NCBI GenBank assembly: GCA_910585285.1 | Contig: CAJUDL010000001.1 | Coordinates: 5,292 to 69,291, forward strand | Length of the DNA: 64,000 nt | From: an uncultured Muribaculaceae bacterium | Lineage (GTDB): Bacteria > Bacteroidota > Bacteroidia > Bacteroidales > Muribaculaceae | Reading direction: 5' to 3' | In this document: in pieces, positions 1-8,173 of the stretch | How the letters are laid out: every line of letters begins with the position of its first letter | Numbering within the stretch: the stretch's first letter is position 1 | Notes under the pieces: generated by a model | The model's input: the letters and a program-made list of their open reading frames with translations, nothing else | Told to the model about the DNA's origin: nothing | The model's database searches: none | Program-made: the position numbers and the translations under genes

Positions 1-197
1 GCCTCGCTGAGGATTTTCATCTCTTCCTCTTTTGCCTGAAGGATTTTTTTCTCCTTTATAACCTCAGCCTCGCGGTTTGCATCCTCAATGATGGTGTTTG
101 CGCGGGATGAAGCATTTTTCTTGCTGATCACGGTAGCCGTCACGTATCCTGCAATGGCTGCTATTGCCGCAATTATGATCCATATTGCTGTTTCCAT
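1..197 (-). CDS. rny: Ribonuclease Y, N-terminal fragment (runs off window)
   Basis: Only the first 65 codons are present; the gene continues past the left edge. The product begins METAIWIIIAAIAAIAGYVT, a single N-terminal membrane segment, and then enters a charged helix rich in Glu, Lys and Ala (about residues 28-65). This layout is characteristic of RNase Y, a membrane-anchored endoribonuclease that starts mRNA decay and has KH and HD domains further on, outside this window. The start is the ATG complementary to 195-197. The gene lies just downstream of the predicted 6S-type RNA and of zapA on the same strand. The identification rests on the anchor plus coiled-coil pattern and the gene order, because the catalytic part is not visible. 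Confidence 0.8.
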   Translation of the reverse strand, partial: METAIWIIIAAIAAIAGYVTATVISKKNASSRANTIIEDANREAEVIKEKKILQAKEEEMKILSE

Positions 198-241
198 GCG
201 TATGTAGTTGTAGTTTTGGTTGTTATTATTATTCAATTAAA

Positions 242-349
242 TCCTTTTCAACTCGGGCACCAAGGTGCCTTCACTCAACCGCATAGATGCAACGTATGCC
301 TTCGCCTGAAAGCAAATTCTCAATGAAATTCGGAAAGATTTTGAAAAGA
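242..349 (-). ncRNA. ssrS: Probable 6S RNA (6S-Flavo type)
   Basis: The roughly 160 bp between zapA and rny has no ORF but can fold strongly. The ends pair as an 8-bp closing stem (CTTTTCAA read on the minus strand, 348-341, with TTGAAAAG, 251-244). Inside are a GGCACC-TT-GGTGCC hairpin and a GCATA/TATGC hairpin, separated by a long unpaired stretch. A closed outer stem, a large central bubble and terminal hairpins are the hallmark of 6S RNA, which binds sigma-70 RNA polymerase by mimicking an open promoter. A roughly 105-nt version is known from Bacteroidetes, and a position next to zapA is typical. The call comes from recall of structure and synteny; no covariance model was run. Confidence 0.6.
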
Positions 350-356
350 CAGGGGA

Positions 357-644
357 TTATTGTAAAATATCGTCCAGATTACCGAGGCATTCCTCAGCTT
401 TGCGGGTGGCTTCCTGATATTTGATGGTCAGCTCTTTATAGTAAGAGGCATACTGATAAACCATCATTGCAAGAAGACCTTTTTCGGAGCGTTTCGGGAA
501 AGAGCGTCGCCAAGCGGCGAAGAGACTGTTGATCTCATCCTCCACGCTTCGGGTGAGTTCCTGATTCTGGAACGGGACGGTGATCTTTATCGGCTCACCG
601 CCTATATTGATTTCCATATTTATCTTTTCCTGATCCTTCATCAT
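357..644 (-). CDS. zapA: Cell division protein ZapA
   Basis: The 95-residue product matches ZapA in size and plan: an N-terminal beta-rich globular head (MEINIGGEPIKITVP) followed by a helical, coiled-coil tail (about residues 55-95). ZapA binds and cross-links FtsZ filaments in the Z ring. Its start codon overlaps the stop of the preceding coiled-coil gene by 4 bp, so the two are translationally coupled. The usable ATG codons are at 644 and 641; the first creates the ATGA overlap. The predicted 6S RNA and rny follow on the same strand. Confidence 0.85.
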   Translation of the reverse strand: MMKDQEKINMEINIGGEPIKITVPFQNQELTRSVEDEINSLFAAWRRSFPKRSEKGLLAMMVYQYASYYKELTIKYQEATRKAEECLGNLDDILQ

Positions 645-934
645 TCCTTGAGCATTGCGATGCAGCGGTCGATGTTTCTGATCAATCCGGCAATGATTCG
701 GCGCGTTTCGATCAACGTATCCGGGTCTTCAGCCAATCGGTGAGAGACACTTAGGTATTCAACGTCGAGCAGAGCCTTGTCGCGCACGCTGAGCGCTTCC
801 GCTTCCTTGCGTCGTAAGTCGGCATTTTCCTCCTCCAGCTCCCTGTTGCGTTTGCGCAGGGATTCCATCTCTGCCCGGAGCTCTTCCTGGCGAGCTTCCA
901 GCTTTTCAAGAATGCTTAAGAGGGTTTGTGCCAT
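641..934 (-). CDS. Small coiled-coil protein upstream of zapA (ZapB-like position)
   Basis: A 97-residue protein, almost entirely predicted coiled coil, with a run of Glu/Arg/Leu heptads over about residues 8-55. The frame could be extended to a TTG at 943, but the ATG at 934 is preferred: it follows a TAACTTTG promoter box (951-958) by about 16 bp and avoids a start inside the transcript leader. It overlaps zapA by 4 bp and must be cotranscribed with it. Small coiled-coil proteins coupled to zapA are common in Bacteroidetes and are thought to act in division, like ZapB, but no sequence signature proves homology. Confidence 0.7.
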   Translation of the reverse strand: MAQTLLSILEKLEARQEELRAEMESLRKRNRELEEENADLRRKEAEALSVRDKALLDVEYLSVSHRLAEDPDTLIETRRIIAGLIRNIDRCIAMLKE

Positions 935-950
935 CAATGCCAAATTTGCA

Positions 951-958
951 CAAAGTTA
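951..958 (-). promoter_or_regulatory. -7 box of the zapA operon promoter
   Basis: The minus strand reads TAACTTTG, an exact TAnnTTTG Bacteroidetes -7 element, about 16 bp before the chosen ATG at 934. No good TTTG -33 box is found 19-21 bp upstream, so only the -7 element supports the call. Confidence 0.45.
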
Positions 959-999
959 ACAAAAATAAATTACATATGCAAGGGAATAATTATCAACCG

Positions 1000-3090
1000 C
1001 TATCTGTCGCTGAAAAGGCGAGTTGCTGTTTTGTGCCATACCGCCATGTTGGAGCGACCGCGATGACTCCAGGCATAGTAGGGGATGAGAGTGAGTTTTT
1101 TGTCGGATAGCGAGAGGTGTCCGGCTGTGTCAGCCAGCATTGATTGAACCGGAAGCGACAGTTCTACAATGCCGTTGAATCGGTTCGGATTGAAATTGAC
1201 GGATATTTCGGGTTTGGCAGACAATATGATTGAATGGATATCGAAGTCATTTTCAAAAGCTTCAGGTTTTGCTTGAACACTGTTGCCTGCTGATGTGAAA
1301 AATACATTTCCTTCATTGGGATTGCCGGCAGATGGGTATGGTTTACCGGAATTGTTGAGCACGGGTCCTTCAGCGCAGTATACCAAAGGTCCGCGTTCTA
1401 TGGCAATTAGACCATGGTCGGCTGCCACCTTGTCATTGGCTTTTACTATGCGCGGTTCCATATCAAGATTCAGCTTTATTTCATCACCCTTTCTCCATTT
1501 TCTGCTAATGGTGTAGTAACCGTCTTCCGTAAGCACTCCGGTGGCAGGTTTTCCGTTAATCAAAACCTTATATTCCGGTGTCCTGCTATCGATGTAGGTG
1601 TAGAGACTGCTTGGAACCGGATTATTCTTAACCCATCCCGGGATTCTGATCTTGAGTGTGAATGTGCCAGCTTTGTTTTTATCAATAGTTACGGTTACGT
1701 TGCCGTTCCAGGGATATGCTGTCTGCTGGGAGAGCACCACGCTTTTCCCTTTCACATCGAGGTCAGCTGTGTTCGACATGAAGAGATTCAAATATACATT
1801 ATCATTCTTCACTGCATACACATATCCAGGAAGAGATGGGATGAATCGCGAAAGGTTTGATGGGCAGCAAGCGCATCCGAACCATGGCTTGCGTTCATGG
1901 TCTCCGTAAGAAGCAAGGGGATTGGGATAGAAGAAGCTGCCTCCGTCGAGAGCCACGCCGGAGATGAGTCCGTTATAAAGAGTGCGTTCAAGCACATCGT
2001 AATATTTCGACTGCCCGTGCAACAGGAAAAGACGGTGGTTGACGTATACGTTTCCTATGGCAGCACATGTCTCACAGTATGCCGAGTGGTTTGGTAGTTC
2101 ATAATTTGCTCCAAATGACTCCCCCTTGCTTGTGGCTCCGATTCCACCGGTAATATAATACTTTTTGCTCACGATATTATCCCAGATCTTGTCAATAGCC
2201 TTGATGTAGGCTGAATCTCCGGTGAGCGCAGCCACATCAGCCATACCGGCATACATATATGCTGCGCGCACGGCGTGACCAACAGCCTCATCCTGCTCTA
2301 CAACCGGTTTGTGAGCCTGGCTGTAGGCATCGGTGCGGGTGGTATAGCCACGTTTGTCGAGGAAATATTTTGCCTGGTTGAGATATTTCCTTTCTCCGGT
2401 TACGAGATAGAGCTTTGCAAGAGCCATTTCCGCTATCTGGTGACCGGGAACCCGGCATACCTGTCCGGGTCCGTCGCCGATTTCGCGACATACGCAGTCG
2501 GCATACTTGATGGCGATGTCAAGGAAATTACGTTTTCCCGTGGCTTGATAATGGGCGATTGCTCCCTCCACCATATGACCGAGGTTGTAAAACTCATGGC
2601 TGAGGTCTTCCACTCTTTCCCACCGTTTTGAACCTGCCCAATTATGCGGGTGTTTGGGGTTCATGGTTCGTGAGGTGTAAAGATAGCCGTCGGGTTCCTG
2701 CGCGGCAGCCACAATCACGAGCACGCTGTCGATGTAATTTTCGAGGCGTTTGTCAGGATATGTCTGCAGCAGATAGCTGGCACCCTCTATGGTCTTATAG
2801 ACATCGGTGTCATCGAAAGAGAAACCCTCTACTTTATAAGAGTCCGAAGGGTGAGCTGCTTTTATGAAATTTTCATATCTTCCCGTCTCCTCGCATTTGC
2901 TGAAAGCGAGGGGGATGGTGACTTCGCGACTTGCCTTGAGACGTTGTCCCCAGAAATTGTCGGTCACCTTGACTTTGGTAAACGGTACCGGATCTATCGG
3001 ATAGCCGTGATTGTTGGATGTCTCTTTTGTATTTGCCGATGCCAAGATGGCGACAGCGAGCATCATAATGGCTGCGATAAATCTTTTCAT
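1000..3090 (-). CDS. GH127 beta-L-arabinofuranosidase (secreted)
   Basis: A 696-residue protein with a signal peptide (about 1-19) and a full-length GH127 (former DUF1680) fold, an alpha/alpha barrel followed by beta domains. The family removes terminal beta-L-arabinofuranose using a zinc-bound cysteine nucleophile. The characteristic residues are all visible: E324 in GESF (acid/base position), E340 and C342 in YCETC, and C408-C409 in CACCPSN. Their order and spacing match HypBA1 of Bifidobacterium longum. The gene follows lptD by 28 bp on the same strand, which suggests cotranscription, though there is no functional link to LptD. The actual sugar released cannot be told from sequence, since the family also contains related activities. 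Confidence 0.9.
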   Translation of the reverse strand: MKRFIAAIMMLAVAILASANTKETSNNHGYPIDPVPFTKVKVTDNFWGQRLKASREVTIPLAFSKCEETGRYENFIKAAHPSDSYKVEGFSFDDTDVYKTIEGASYLLQTYPDKRLENYIDSVLVIVAAAQEPDGYLYTSRTMNPKHPHNWAGSKRWERVEDLSHEFYNLGHMVEGAIAHYQATGKRNFLDIAIKYADCVCREIGDGPGQVCRVPGHQIAEMALAKLYLVTGERKYLNQAKYFLDKRGYTTRTDAYSQAHKPVVEQDEAVGHAVRAAYMYAGMADVAALTGDSAYIKAIDKIWDNIVSKKYYITGGIGATSKGESFGANYELPNHSAYCETCAAIGNVYVNHRLFLLHGQSKYYDVLERTLYNGLISGVALDGGSFFYPNPLASYGDHERKPWFGCACCPSNLSRFIPSLPGYVYAVKNDNVYLNLFMSNTADLDVKGKSVVLSQQTAYPWNGNVTVTIDKNKAGTFTLKIRIPGWVKNNPVPSSLYTYIDSRTPEYKVLINGKPATGVLTEDGYYTISRKWRKGDEIKLNLDMEPRIVKANDKVAADHGLIAIERGPLVYCAEGPVLNNSGKPYPSAGNPNEGNVFFTSAGNSVQAKPEAFENDFDIHSIILSAKPEISVNFNPNRFNGIVELSLPVQSMLADTAGHLSLSDKKLTLIPYYAWSHRGRSNMAVWHKTATRLFSDR

Positions 3091-3118
3091 GATATATTTC
3101 TTAAAGTTTAAACAGCTT

Positions 3119-5947
3119 CTAATACCAGCGGATATTGTTATTGCCTTGCGAACGTTTGTCGTATTTGAGGTCTTTCAGCAGTGAAGACTTCACGGCGATA
3201 TGGAAATTGTATGATTTGTATGGTCCCATCGGCACGAAAGAGGCTGTCATGGTGAAGCAGTGGAGGTCGCGCGAGATGGAGCAGTTCATATAGGCTATCT
3301 TCTTCAATTCGAAGTTGTAGGATGCCGAGAAGGAGAAGTTCCAGTTTTTAGTTGGTCGTATGTTGCCGTTGAAAGAGAGGTTCTGTGTCCATTTCCCTTT
3401 ATAATCCATCTTCTGTTTGTCGAATTCTCCGTATCCGTAGTTAATGGAATAGTTGACCGAAAGACTCCACGGGCAATCCCATTTGGCATAACCGTCGGAA
3501 TCGCTACCGGCATCTGTTTCGCCTGTCTTGTTTCGGCGGCGTGCTTCGGCACGATTTGAAAAGCTCTCTTCTTCGGTTGATTCCTCATCTTCGTCAGCCG
3601 GGTTATCGGTATTTTTTTCGTCTTTCTTTTTGCGTTTGAAAGTATCGTTGTTGAAAGTATATGAGAAAGATGTTCCCGTGGATGAAAGCTTGTATAGACC
3701 CTTGCCCTCTTGCCAGCGGAATCGGTTCACCTGTCGCGGGTAGCCGGATGCGTCAAGTTTATACACGTAAGGATCCCATGTGGCGGAGAGGTTAAGGTTG
3801 AAGTTCTTAACCAGACGGAGCATGATTGAGGTTTGCAAGGGGCTGAGTCTCAGTGAGTCTGCCGCAAAGTTATAGCTTGAACTCAGCGACAGGTTTTCTA
3901 TCAGAGATATCTTGCGCGAACCGGTCGAGTCGTTTTCATCCTTCACTTTCATCTCGAGGTTGTTGGAGATATTTAGTGAAAGAGAACCACTTTTCCCTCT
4001 CCCCGGCACTCCGAAAATGCCGTGTGAGAAGTATGAATAATCGACGCGACGGTTGTTGCCGGCTTGGTCTGTGTATTCATAAAAGTCGTAATATTTCCAC
4101 ATCGGGTTTCCGAAGTCAGGTGCCCAGTTGAAGGAAAGCGTAGGGGTGATGACGTGGCGTATCATCTGCACTTTGTCGCCAAGGAATTTCATCGGTTTGT
4201 AAAAACCGTAAACCTTAGTGTCGAAAGAGAGGGAGGCATTGAAGTCGAAGATGTTGTAGAATCCGTAGGTTGTATCCTGTATCTCTCGTGATGCCTGGGT
4301 GTCCCATTGGCGACGGATTTTGGAGGTGTACATACGGTCGTTCATCGAAATCGATGGGGAGAGATTCAGGTAATTGAATATGGAGAATGTGGCGCTTACG
4401 GGCACAGAGTGGCGCATAGCGTTTCGCCAGTCTTTGATAAGACTCTTCTTGAAGAAGACGTCCTGCTGGGCAGTAAGTGAGTTCTGGAACTGTCCGGAAT
4501 ATGAGAGCTTGATTTTCTCATACCATTTTTCTCCACCAACAGATTTCTTTCGTTTGAATGGAGCTACCTGCGACATTGTGACGGTGAGGTTCGGGAAAGA
4601 GACTGCCAGTGTGGAGTCTTGTGAACGCTGAGCTATGTTGGCGGTAGCTGAAAAACTCCACTTTGATCCCGGACGCCGATAGGTGGCATTGATGGTTGAG
4701 GATTTTGTATTCTCCGTGAAGTTCTGGTTGTAATATGAATTCAGGTCGTTGCGAGAGTAACCCGAAGTGGCGAAGTTGACGGATGCCGAGAAATTAAGCG
4801 CAGGGTTGGCCTTTGTGTCTTGCTGATGACTCCAGATAACCTGGAAGTTTTTCATCTTGGAATAGTCGGGTGAGCCTTTGTCGCCGGTGATGGTTGTAAG
4901 GAAAGAGATGTCGAAAGATCCGCGGAATTTATAGCGCTTAACGTAGGATGAATGCGCTGAAATACCCCACGATCCTTTGGTATATATTTCTCCACGGAGA
5001 GCAAGGTCAACATTATCGTTGATGGCGAAATAATAGCCACCGTCGCGGAGATAGAATCCCCGGTTATAATCATCGCCGAATGAGGGGAAGATGATACCGC
5101 TCGAATATTTTTCCGAGAAGGGGAAATATCCGAATGGGAGAGCGAGGGGAAGGGGAATTCCCACAAGCATCATGTATCCCGGTCCTGTCACAACATCTTT
5201 CTTTGGACGCACTTTGGCGCGTGTGATCTTGAAACCGAAATGCGGGTGCTCGTGATCGTCGCAAGTGGTGTAGAATCCATCCTCAAGGAAGAAACTGCCA
5301 TCGGGGTTCTTCTTGGCTTTGTTGCCTAACAGGAAACCGTCCTGCTGTTCGGTGATTACATTGGTGATGTAGCCGCGTTCTGTTTTGAAATTATATTTCA
5401 TCGACTTTGATTCGTACTCATCCCCGCCCTGTTGGAACACCGGATTCCCCTGCAGCTCACCGATTGAATCAACAACACCTTCTGCGTATACCGTGGAACT
5501 GTCCATCTCCATGCGAATCTCGGCAGAGTTGAGTTTGAACTCTCCGTAGTCAACATTTCCGTCGCCATAAAGGAATGCGTTCTGCTGACCTACGAGCACA
5601 AGCGAATCTTTTGCAGAGAAGTTCAAGGCATTGTCGAGATCCACCTTGTCGCGGACAATGCGAGTGAAGCCTTTTCGCTCTCCGAGAGAGTCGCCCATAA
5701 CCGCAACTGCATCGCCTGCAAGCGAATCCGTTTTAAGTGTTAGGGAGTCTCCTTTAAGCCTGAGAGAGTCTTTGAGAAGGGGAATCAAGGGAGATAAACT
5801 GTCAGTCAAAACTACATTATCCGGCAACCTTTGCAGGGTGTCGGATGTAGATGCCTTAAGCGCAGATCTGCGTGGAGTCGTGTTTTTCTGAGCCCATGCA
5901 ATGCCTAACGCCAGGATGATTGCAATATATATAATTAACTGCCTCAA
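3119..5947 (-). CDS. lptD: LPS assembly outer-membrane protein LptD
   Basis: A 942-residue protein with a signal peptide (about 1-19), an N-terminal OstA/LptA-like beta-jellyroll region (about 115-235) and a long C-terminal beta-barrel rich in alternating aromatic strands (to residue 942). The segment around GYFPFSEKYSSGIIFPSFG is typical of LptD at the jellyroll-barrel junction. LptD and the lipoprotein LptE insert lipopolysaccharide into the outer leaflet. A Ser/Thr/Asp/Leu-rich spacer (about 40-95) precedes the OstA domain, as in other Bacteroidetes versions. A complete promoter lies upstream (6020-6051). An acidic insert near residues 775-815 (DEEEESTEEE-like) probably forms an exposed loop. 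Confidence 0.9.
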   Translation of the reverse strand: MRQLIIYIAIILALGIAWAQKNTTPRRSALKASTSDTLQRLPDNVVLTDSLSPLIPLLKDSLRLKGDSLTLKTDSLAGDAVAVMGDSLGERKGFTRIVRDKVDLDNALNFSAKDSLVLVGQQNAFLYGDGNVDYGEFKLNSAEIRMEMDSSTVYAEGVVDSIGELQGNPVFQQGGDEYESKSMKYNFKTERGYITNVITEQQDGFLLGNKAKKNPDGSFFLEDGFYTTCDDHEHPHFGFKITRAKVRPKKDVVTGPGYMMLVGIPLPLALPFGYFPFSEKYSSGIIFPSFGDDYNRGFYLRDGGYYFAINDNVDLALRGEIYTKGSWGISAHSSYVKRYKFRGSFDISFLTTITGDKGSPDYSKMKNFQVIWSHQQDTKANPALNFSASVNFATSGYSRNDLNSYYNQNFTENTKSSTINATYRRPGSKWSFSATANIAQRSQDSTLAVSFPNLTVTMSQVAPFKRKKSVGGEKWYEKIKLSYSGQFQNSLTAQQDVFFKKSLIKDWRNAMRHSVPVSATFSIFNYLNLSPSISMNDRMYTSKIRRQWDTQASREIQDTTYGFYNIFDFNASLSFDTKVYGFYKPMKFLGDKVQMIRHVITPTLSFNWAPDFGNPMWKYYDFYEYTDQAGNNRRVDYSYFSHGIFGVPGRGKSGSLSLNISNNLEMKVKDENDSTGSRKISLIENLSLSSSYNFAADSLRLSPLQTSIMLRLVKNFNLNLSATWDPYVYKLDASGYPRQVNRFRWQEGKGLYKLSSTGTSFSYTFNNDTFKRKKKDEKNTDNPADEDEESTEEESFSNRAEARRRNKTGETDAGSDSDGYAKWDCPWSLSVNYSINYGYGEFDKQKMDYKGKWTQNLSFNGNIRPTKNWNFSFSASYNFELKKIAYMNCSISRDLHCFTMTASFVPMGPYKSYNFHIAVKSSLLKDLKYDKRSQGNNNIRWY

Positions 5948-6019
5948 TTGCGGCTGATGTTCAAGTTAGACCCCTGCCTTGACATTTTGAGGGAAGGGGT
6001 GTTAGAGCCATATATCCTG

Positions 6020-6051
6020 CAAATTTAGATATTATTGCAGACTTAGCCAAA
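6020..6051 (-). promoter_or_regulatory. Promoter of lptD
   Basis: On the minus strand a TTTG -33 box (6048-6051) is followed after exactly 20 bp by TAAATTTG (6020-6027), a full match to the Bacteroidetes sigma-ABfr consensus. Transcription would start near 6013, leaving a leader of about 65 nt before the lptD ATG. Confidence 0.7.
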
Positions 6052-6109
6052 AAATAATGGATAATGGAGGGTATTTTAAGATTTTTTTATCTGCTCGTGG
6101 TGGATGTGT

Positions 6110-6649
6110 TTATCCAAAAAGGGAGTGGAGTGCAAGGAAACGGGAGAGGGTGTCGGCTCCGTGACGCTCCATCGACCGGAGGACTCGATCGAAGCTTTTC
6201 TCGGTGCGTATATCCCCTGACTTGGAATAGAATTTATCCGCGTAACAAATCAGTTTTTCTTCAAGAGTCTGTGGCGTCATGTCGCGGTGAGGTAGGGGAA
6301 GCTTCTGACGGATTATATCTTTGACGGTTAGTCCCGAGCCGGTGTGATGTTCGCAGACAAGGGCATGTTGCGGCAATCCTTCTGATTCAAGAATGCTGCG
6401 TCCTTCCACACCATGACAAATGTATGGCAGGGATCCTGTGCAATATATATCGGGGGCATCGCATCGGAATATCCCAATGTCATGAAGCATTGCCGCAGAG
6501 GCAACGAAGTCTTTGTCGACTTCGAGACCTCTGCGGTTGATGCATTCCAAAGCCTTGTCTCGCACTTTTTCGCTGTGAATTACCAGCGTTTCATAAAGTT
6601 GAGAACCGGGCTTGTAGTATTTACTGATTATATCAAGGGGATCAATCAT
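6110..6649 (-). CDS. HD-domain phosphohydrolase
   Basis: A 179-residue cytosolic protein with the metal-binding HD signature: His in VIHSEKVRDKA, HD in AAMLHDIGIF, then CEHHTGSG. HD-domain proteins are metal-dependent phosphohydrolases, often acting on nucleotides. This small stand-alone form is widespread in Bacteroidetes, usually annotated as an HDIG-type protein of unknown substrate. The start overlaps the end of ilvE by 8 bp, indicating a two-gene operon. The ORF ends about 160 bp from lptD, within which the lptD promoter lies. Confidence 0.8.
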   Translation of the reverse strand: MIDPLDIISKYYKPGSQLYETLVIHSEKVRDKALECINRRGLEVDKDFVASAAMLHDIGIFRCDAPDIYCTGSLPYICHGVEGRSILESEGLPQHALVCEHHTGSGLTVKDIIRQKLPLPHRDMTPQTLEEKLICYADKFYSKSGDIRTEKSFDRVLRSMERHGADTLSRFLALHSLFG

Positions 6650-7676
6650 TGAATTCTATGATTTCACACCATCCGTTGGTATCCGGCTCTTCACCGAGCT
6701 GAATGCCGCGGAGCTTGTTGTAGAGCATAGTGGATTTGGGTCCGGGGGTGCCGTCGGGACAATAGATGAAAACTTTACCATTGTCCAGATCGTGAATCTC
6801 TCCTATGGGCGAAATTACGGCAGCTGTGCCGCAATTGCCCGTCTCTTCGAATGTTTCAAGTTCTTCGTAGGGAACATGACGGCGTTCCACAGTCATGCCA
6901 AGTTCTTCGGCAAGTTTGCGGAGACTCATGTTTGTGATCGAAGGAAGGATTGATTCGCTCGCCGGAGTGATGTAGCTGTTGCCACGGATAGCGAAGAAGT
7001 TTGCTGCTCCGCATTCATCGAGATATTTTTTCTCTTTTGGATCGAGATAGAGCATCACGGCGTATCCGAGATCATGAGCTCTTTCTCCGGCTACGAGAGA
7101 GGCGGCGTAGTTTCCTCCGATCTTGATGGAGCCTGTGCCTTTGGGGGCAACGCGGTCGTATTCACGCGATAGGCAAACCTTACAGGGCTTGAAGCCGGTC
7201 TTGAAGTAAGGACCTACGGGGGTGACGAGCATCACCACCATGTATTCATCAGCGGGTTTTACGCCGACGCGAGGTGAAAGGCCGATTTCGAACGGACGGA
7301 TATAGAGCGAAGCTCCTGAACCATAGGGGGGGATAAACCGCTCGTTAAGTTTTACGACTTTACGCACCATTTCGCAGAAAAGTTCTTCGGGCATGGGTGC
7401 CATTTTGATGCCTTCGGCACTGCGGATGAAGCGACGAGCATTTTCTTCCATGCGGAAGACTCTCACTTTGCCGTCTTTGCCACGGAAGGCTTTCAGGCCT
7501 TCGAATGATTCCTGTCCGTAGTGGAGACAGGTTGCTGCGATGTGAAGGGGTATGTACTCGGAGTCGCTGACTTCGATTTCGCCCCATTTGTCATCTTTAA
7601 ATGTGCATCTAACATTGTAGTCGGTGGGAACATATCCAAAAGGAAGTTCTTCCCATTTAATGTCGGGTGTTTCCAT
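6642..7676 (-). CDS. ilvE: Branched-chain amino acid aminotransferase
   Basis: A 344-residue fold-type IV PLP enzyme that interconverts leucine, isoleucine and valine with their 2-keto acids using glutamate/2-oxoglutarate. The PLP lysine sits in SIKIGGNYAASL, and the downstream EYDRVAPKGTGS, YLDECGAANFF and SILPSITNMS stretches are typical of the longer IlvE subgroup. It is cytosolic, with no signal peptide. It overlaps the HD-domain gene by 8 bp. No other isoleucine/valine biosynthesis genes are nearby, so it is an isolated copy. Confidence 0.92.
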   Translation of the reverse strand: METPDIKWEELPFGYVPTDYNVRCTFKDDKWGEIEVSDSEYIPLHIAATCLHYGQESFEGLKAFRGKDGKVRVFRMEENARRFIRSAEGIKMAPMPEELFCEMVRKVVKLNERFIPPYGSGASLYIRPFEIGLSPRVGVKPADEYMVVMLVTPVGPYFKTGFKPCKVCLSREYDRVAPKGTGSIKIGGNYAASLVAGERAHDLGYAVMLYLDPKEKKYLDECGAANFFAIRGNSYITPASESILPSITNMSLRKLAEELGMTVERRHVPYEELETFEETGNCGTAAVISPIGEIHDLDNGKVFIYCPDGTPGPKSTMLYNKLRGIQLGEEPDTNGWCEIIEFND

Positions 7677-7714
7677 GTGTATGTTGGTATAGGTTGGTCA
7701 TTTTATGTTGCCTT

Positions 7715-8047
7715 TTAAACAGCGACCTTGCATGTGAAATCGCCTACCTTGACGATGTAGACACCATGCGTGGGAAGCTGGAGCCGGGATGTGCCTGGCG
7801 GGAGGGTCTCACTGTTCACGAGTCGCCCAAGGATTGTGAAGACTTTGATCTGAACCTGATGATTAGTGCTGACTATGATGATGCCGGGAGAGGCTTTCAC
7901 CTCTAAGTCTGCATCTTTCATCACCGATTTGGCTGTTGAGACCTGTTCGGTTTTTGCCGGTTCCCATCCTCCGGGAGAGGCGTATGCCGTTCCCGCCAGG
8001 GCGATACACGCCATGGCTGCAAGAATATATCCGGTCAGAAATCTCAT
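7715..8047 (-). CDS. Mini secreted protein made of a T9SS-like C-terminal tail
   Basis: A 110-residue protein with a clear signal peptide (about 1-23, ending TAYAS), a short linker, and then a segment resembling the end of type IX secretion C-terminal sorting domains (IKVFTILGRLV... and GVYIVKVGDFTCKVAV at the C-terminus). No cargo domain sits between the two, so nearly the whole mature protein is tail-like. Function is unknown. It lies between ilvE and the rpsA terminator on the same strand as both. The match is to the general style of Por-secretion tails and not to a named family. Confidence 0.65.
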   Translation of the reverse strand: MRFLTGYILAAMACIALAGTAYASPGGWEPAKTEQVSTAKSVMKDADLEVKASPGIIIVSTNHQVQIKVFTILGRLVNSETLPPGTSRLQLPTHGVYIVKVGDFTCKVAV

Positions 8048-8123
8048 ATCTTCTATTTTAATTCGTAAAGTTACAAAATCTTTTTAAATTTTAGGGAATA
8101 TTTCGGGATTTTTGTTTCATGAA

Positions 8124-8151
8124 AAAAGGCTTGCCGAGAGGCAAGCCTTTT
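8124..8151 (-). terminator. Rho-independent terminator after rpsA
   Basis: A perfect 12-bp stem AAAAGGCTTGCC / GGCAAGCCTTTT with a GAGA tetraloop, followed on the minus strand by T-rich sequence. It lies 22 bp beyond the rpsA stop. The A and T flanks make it potentially bidirectional. Confidence 0.85.
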
Positions 8152-8173
8152 CTTTATTTAGAGCTAAAAGGGA

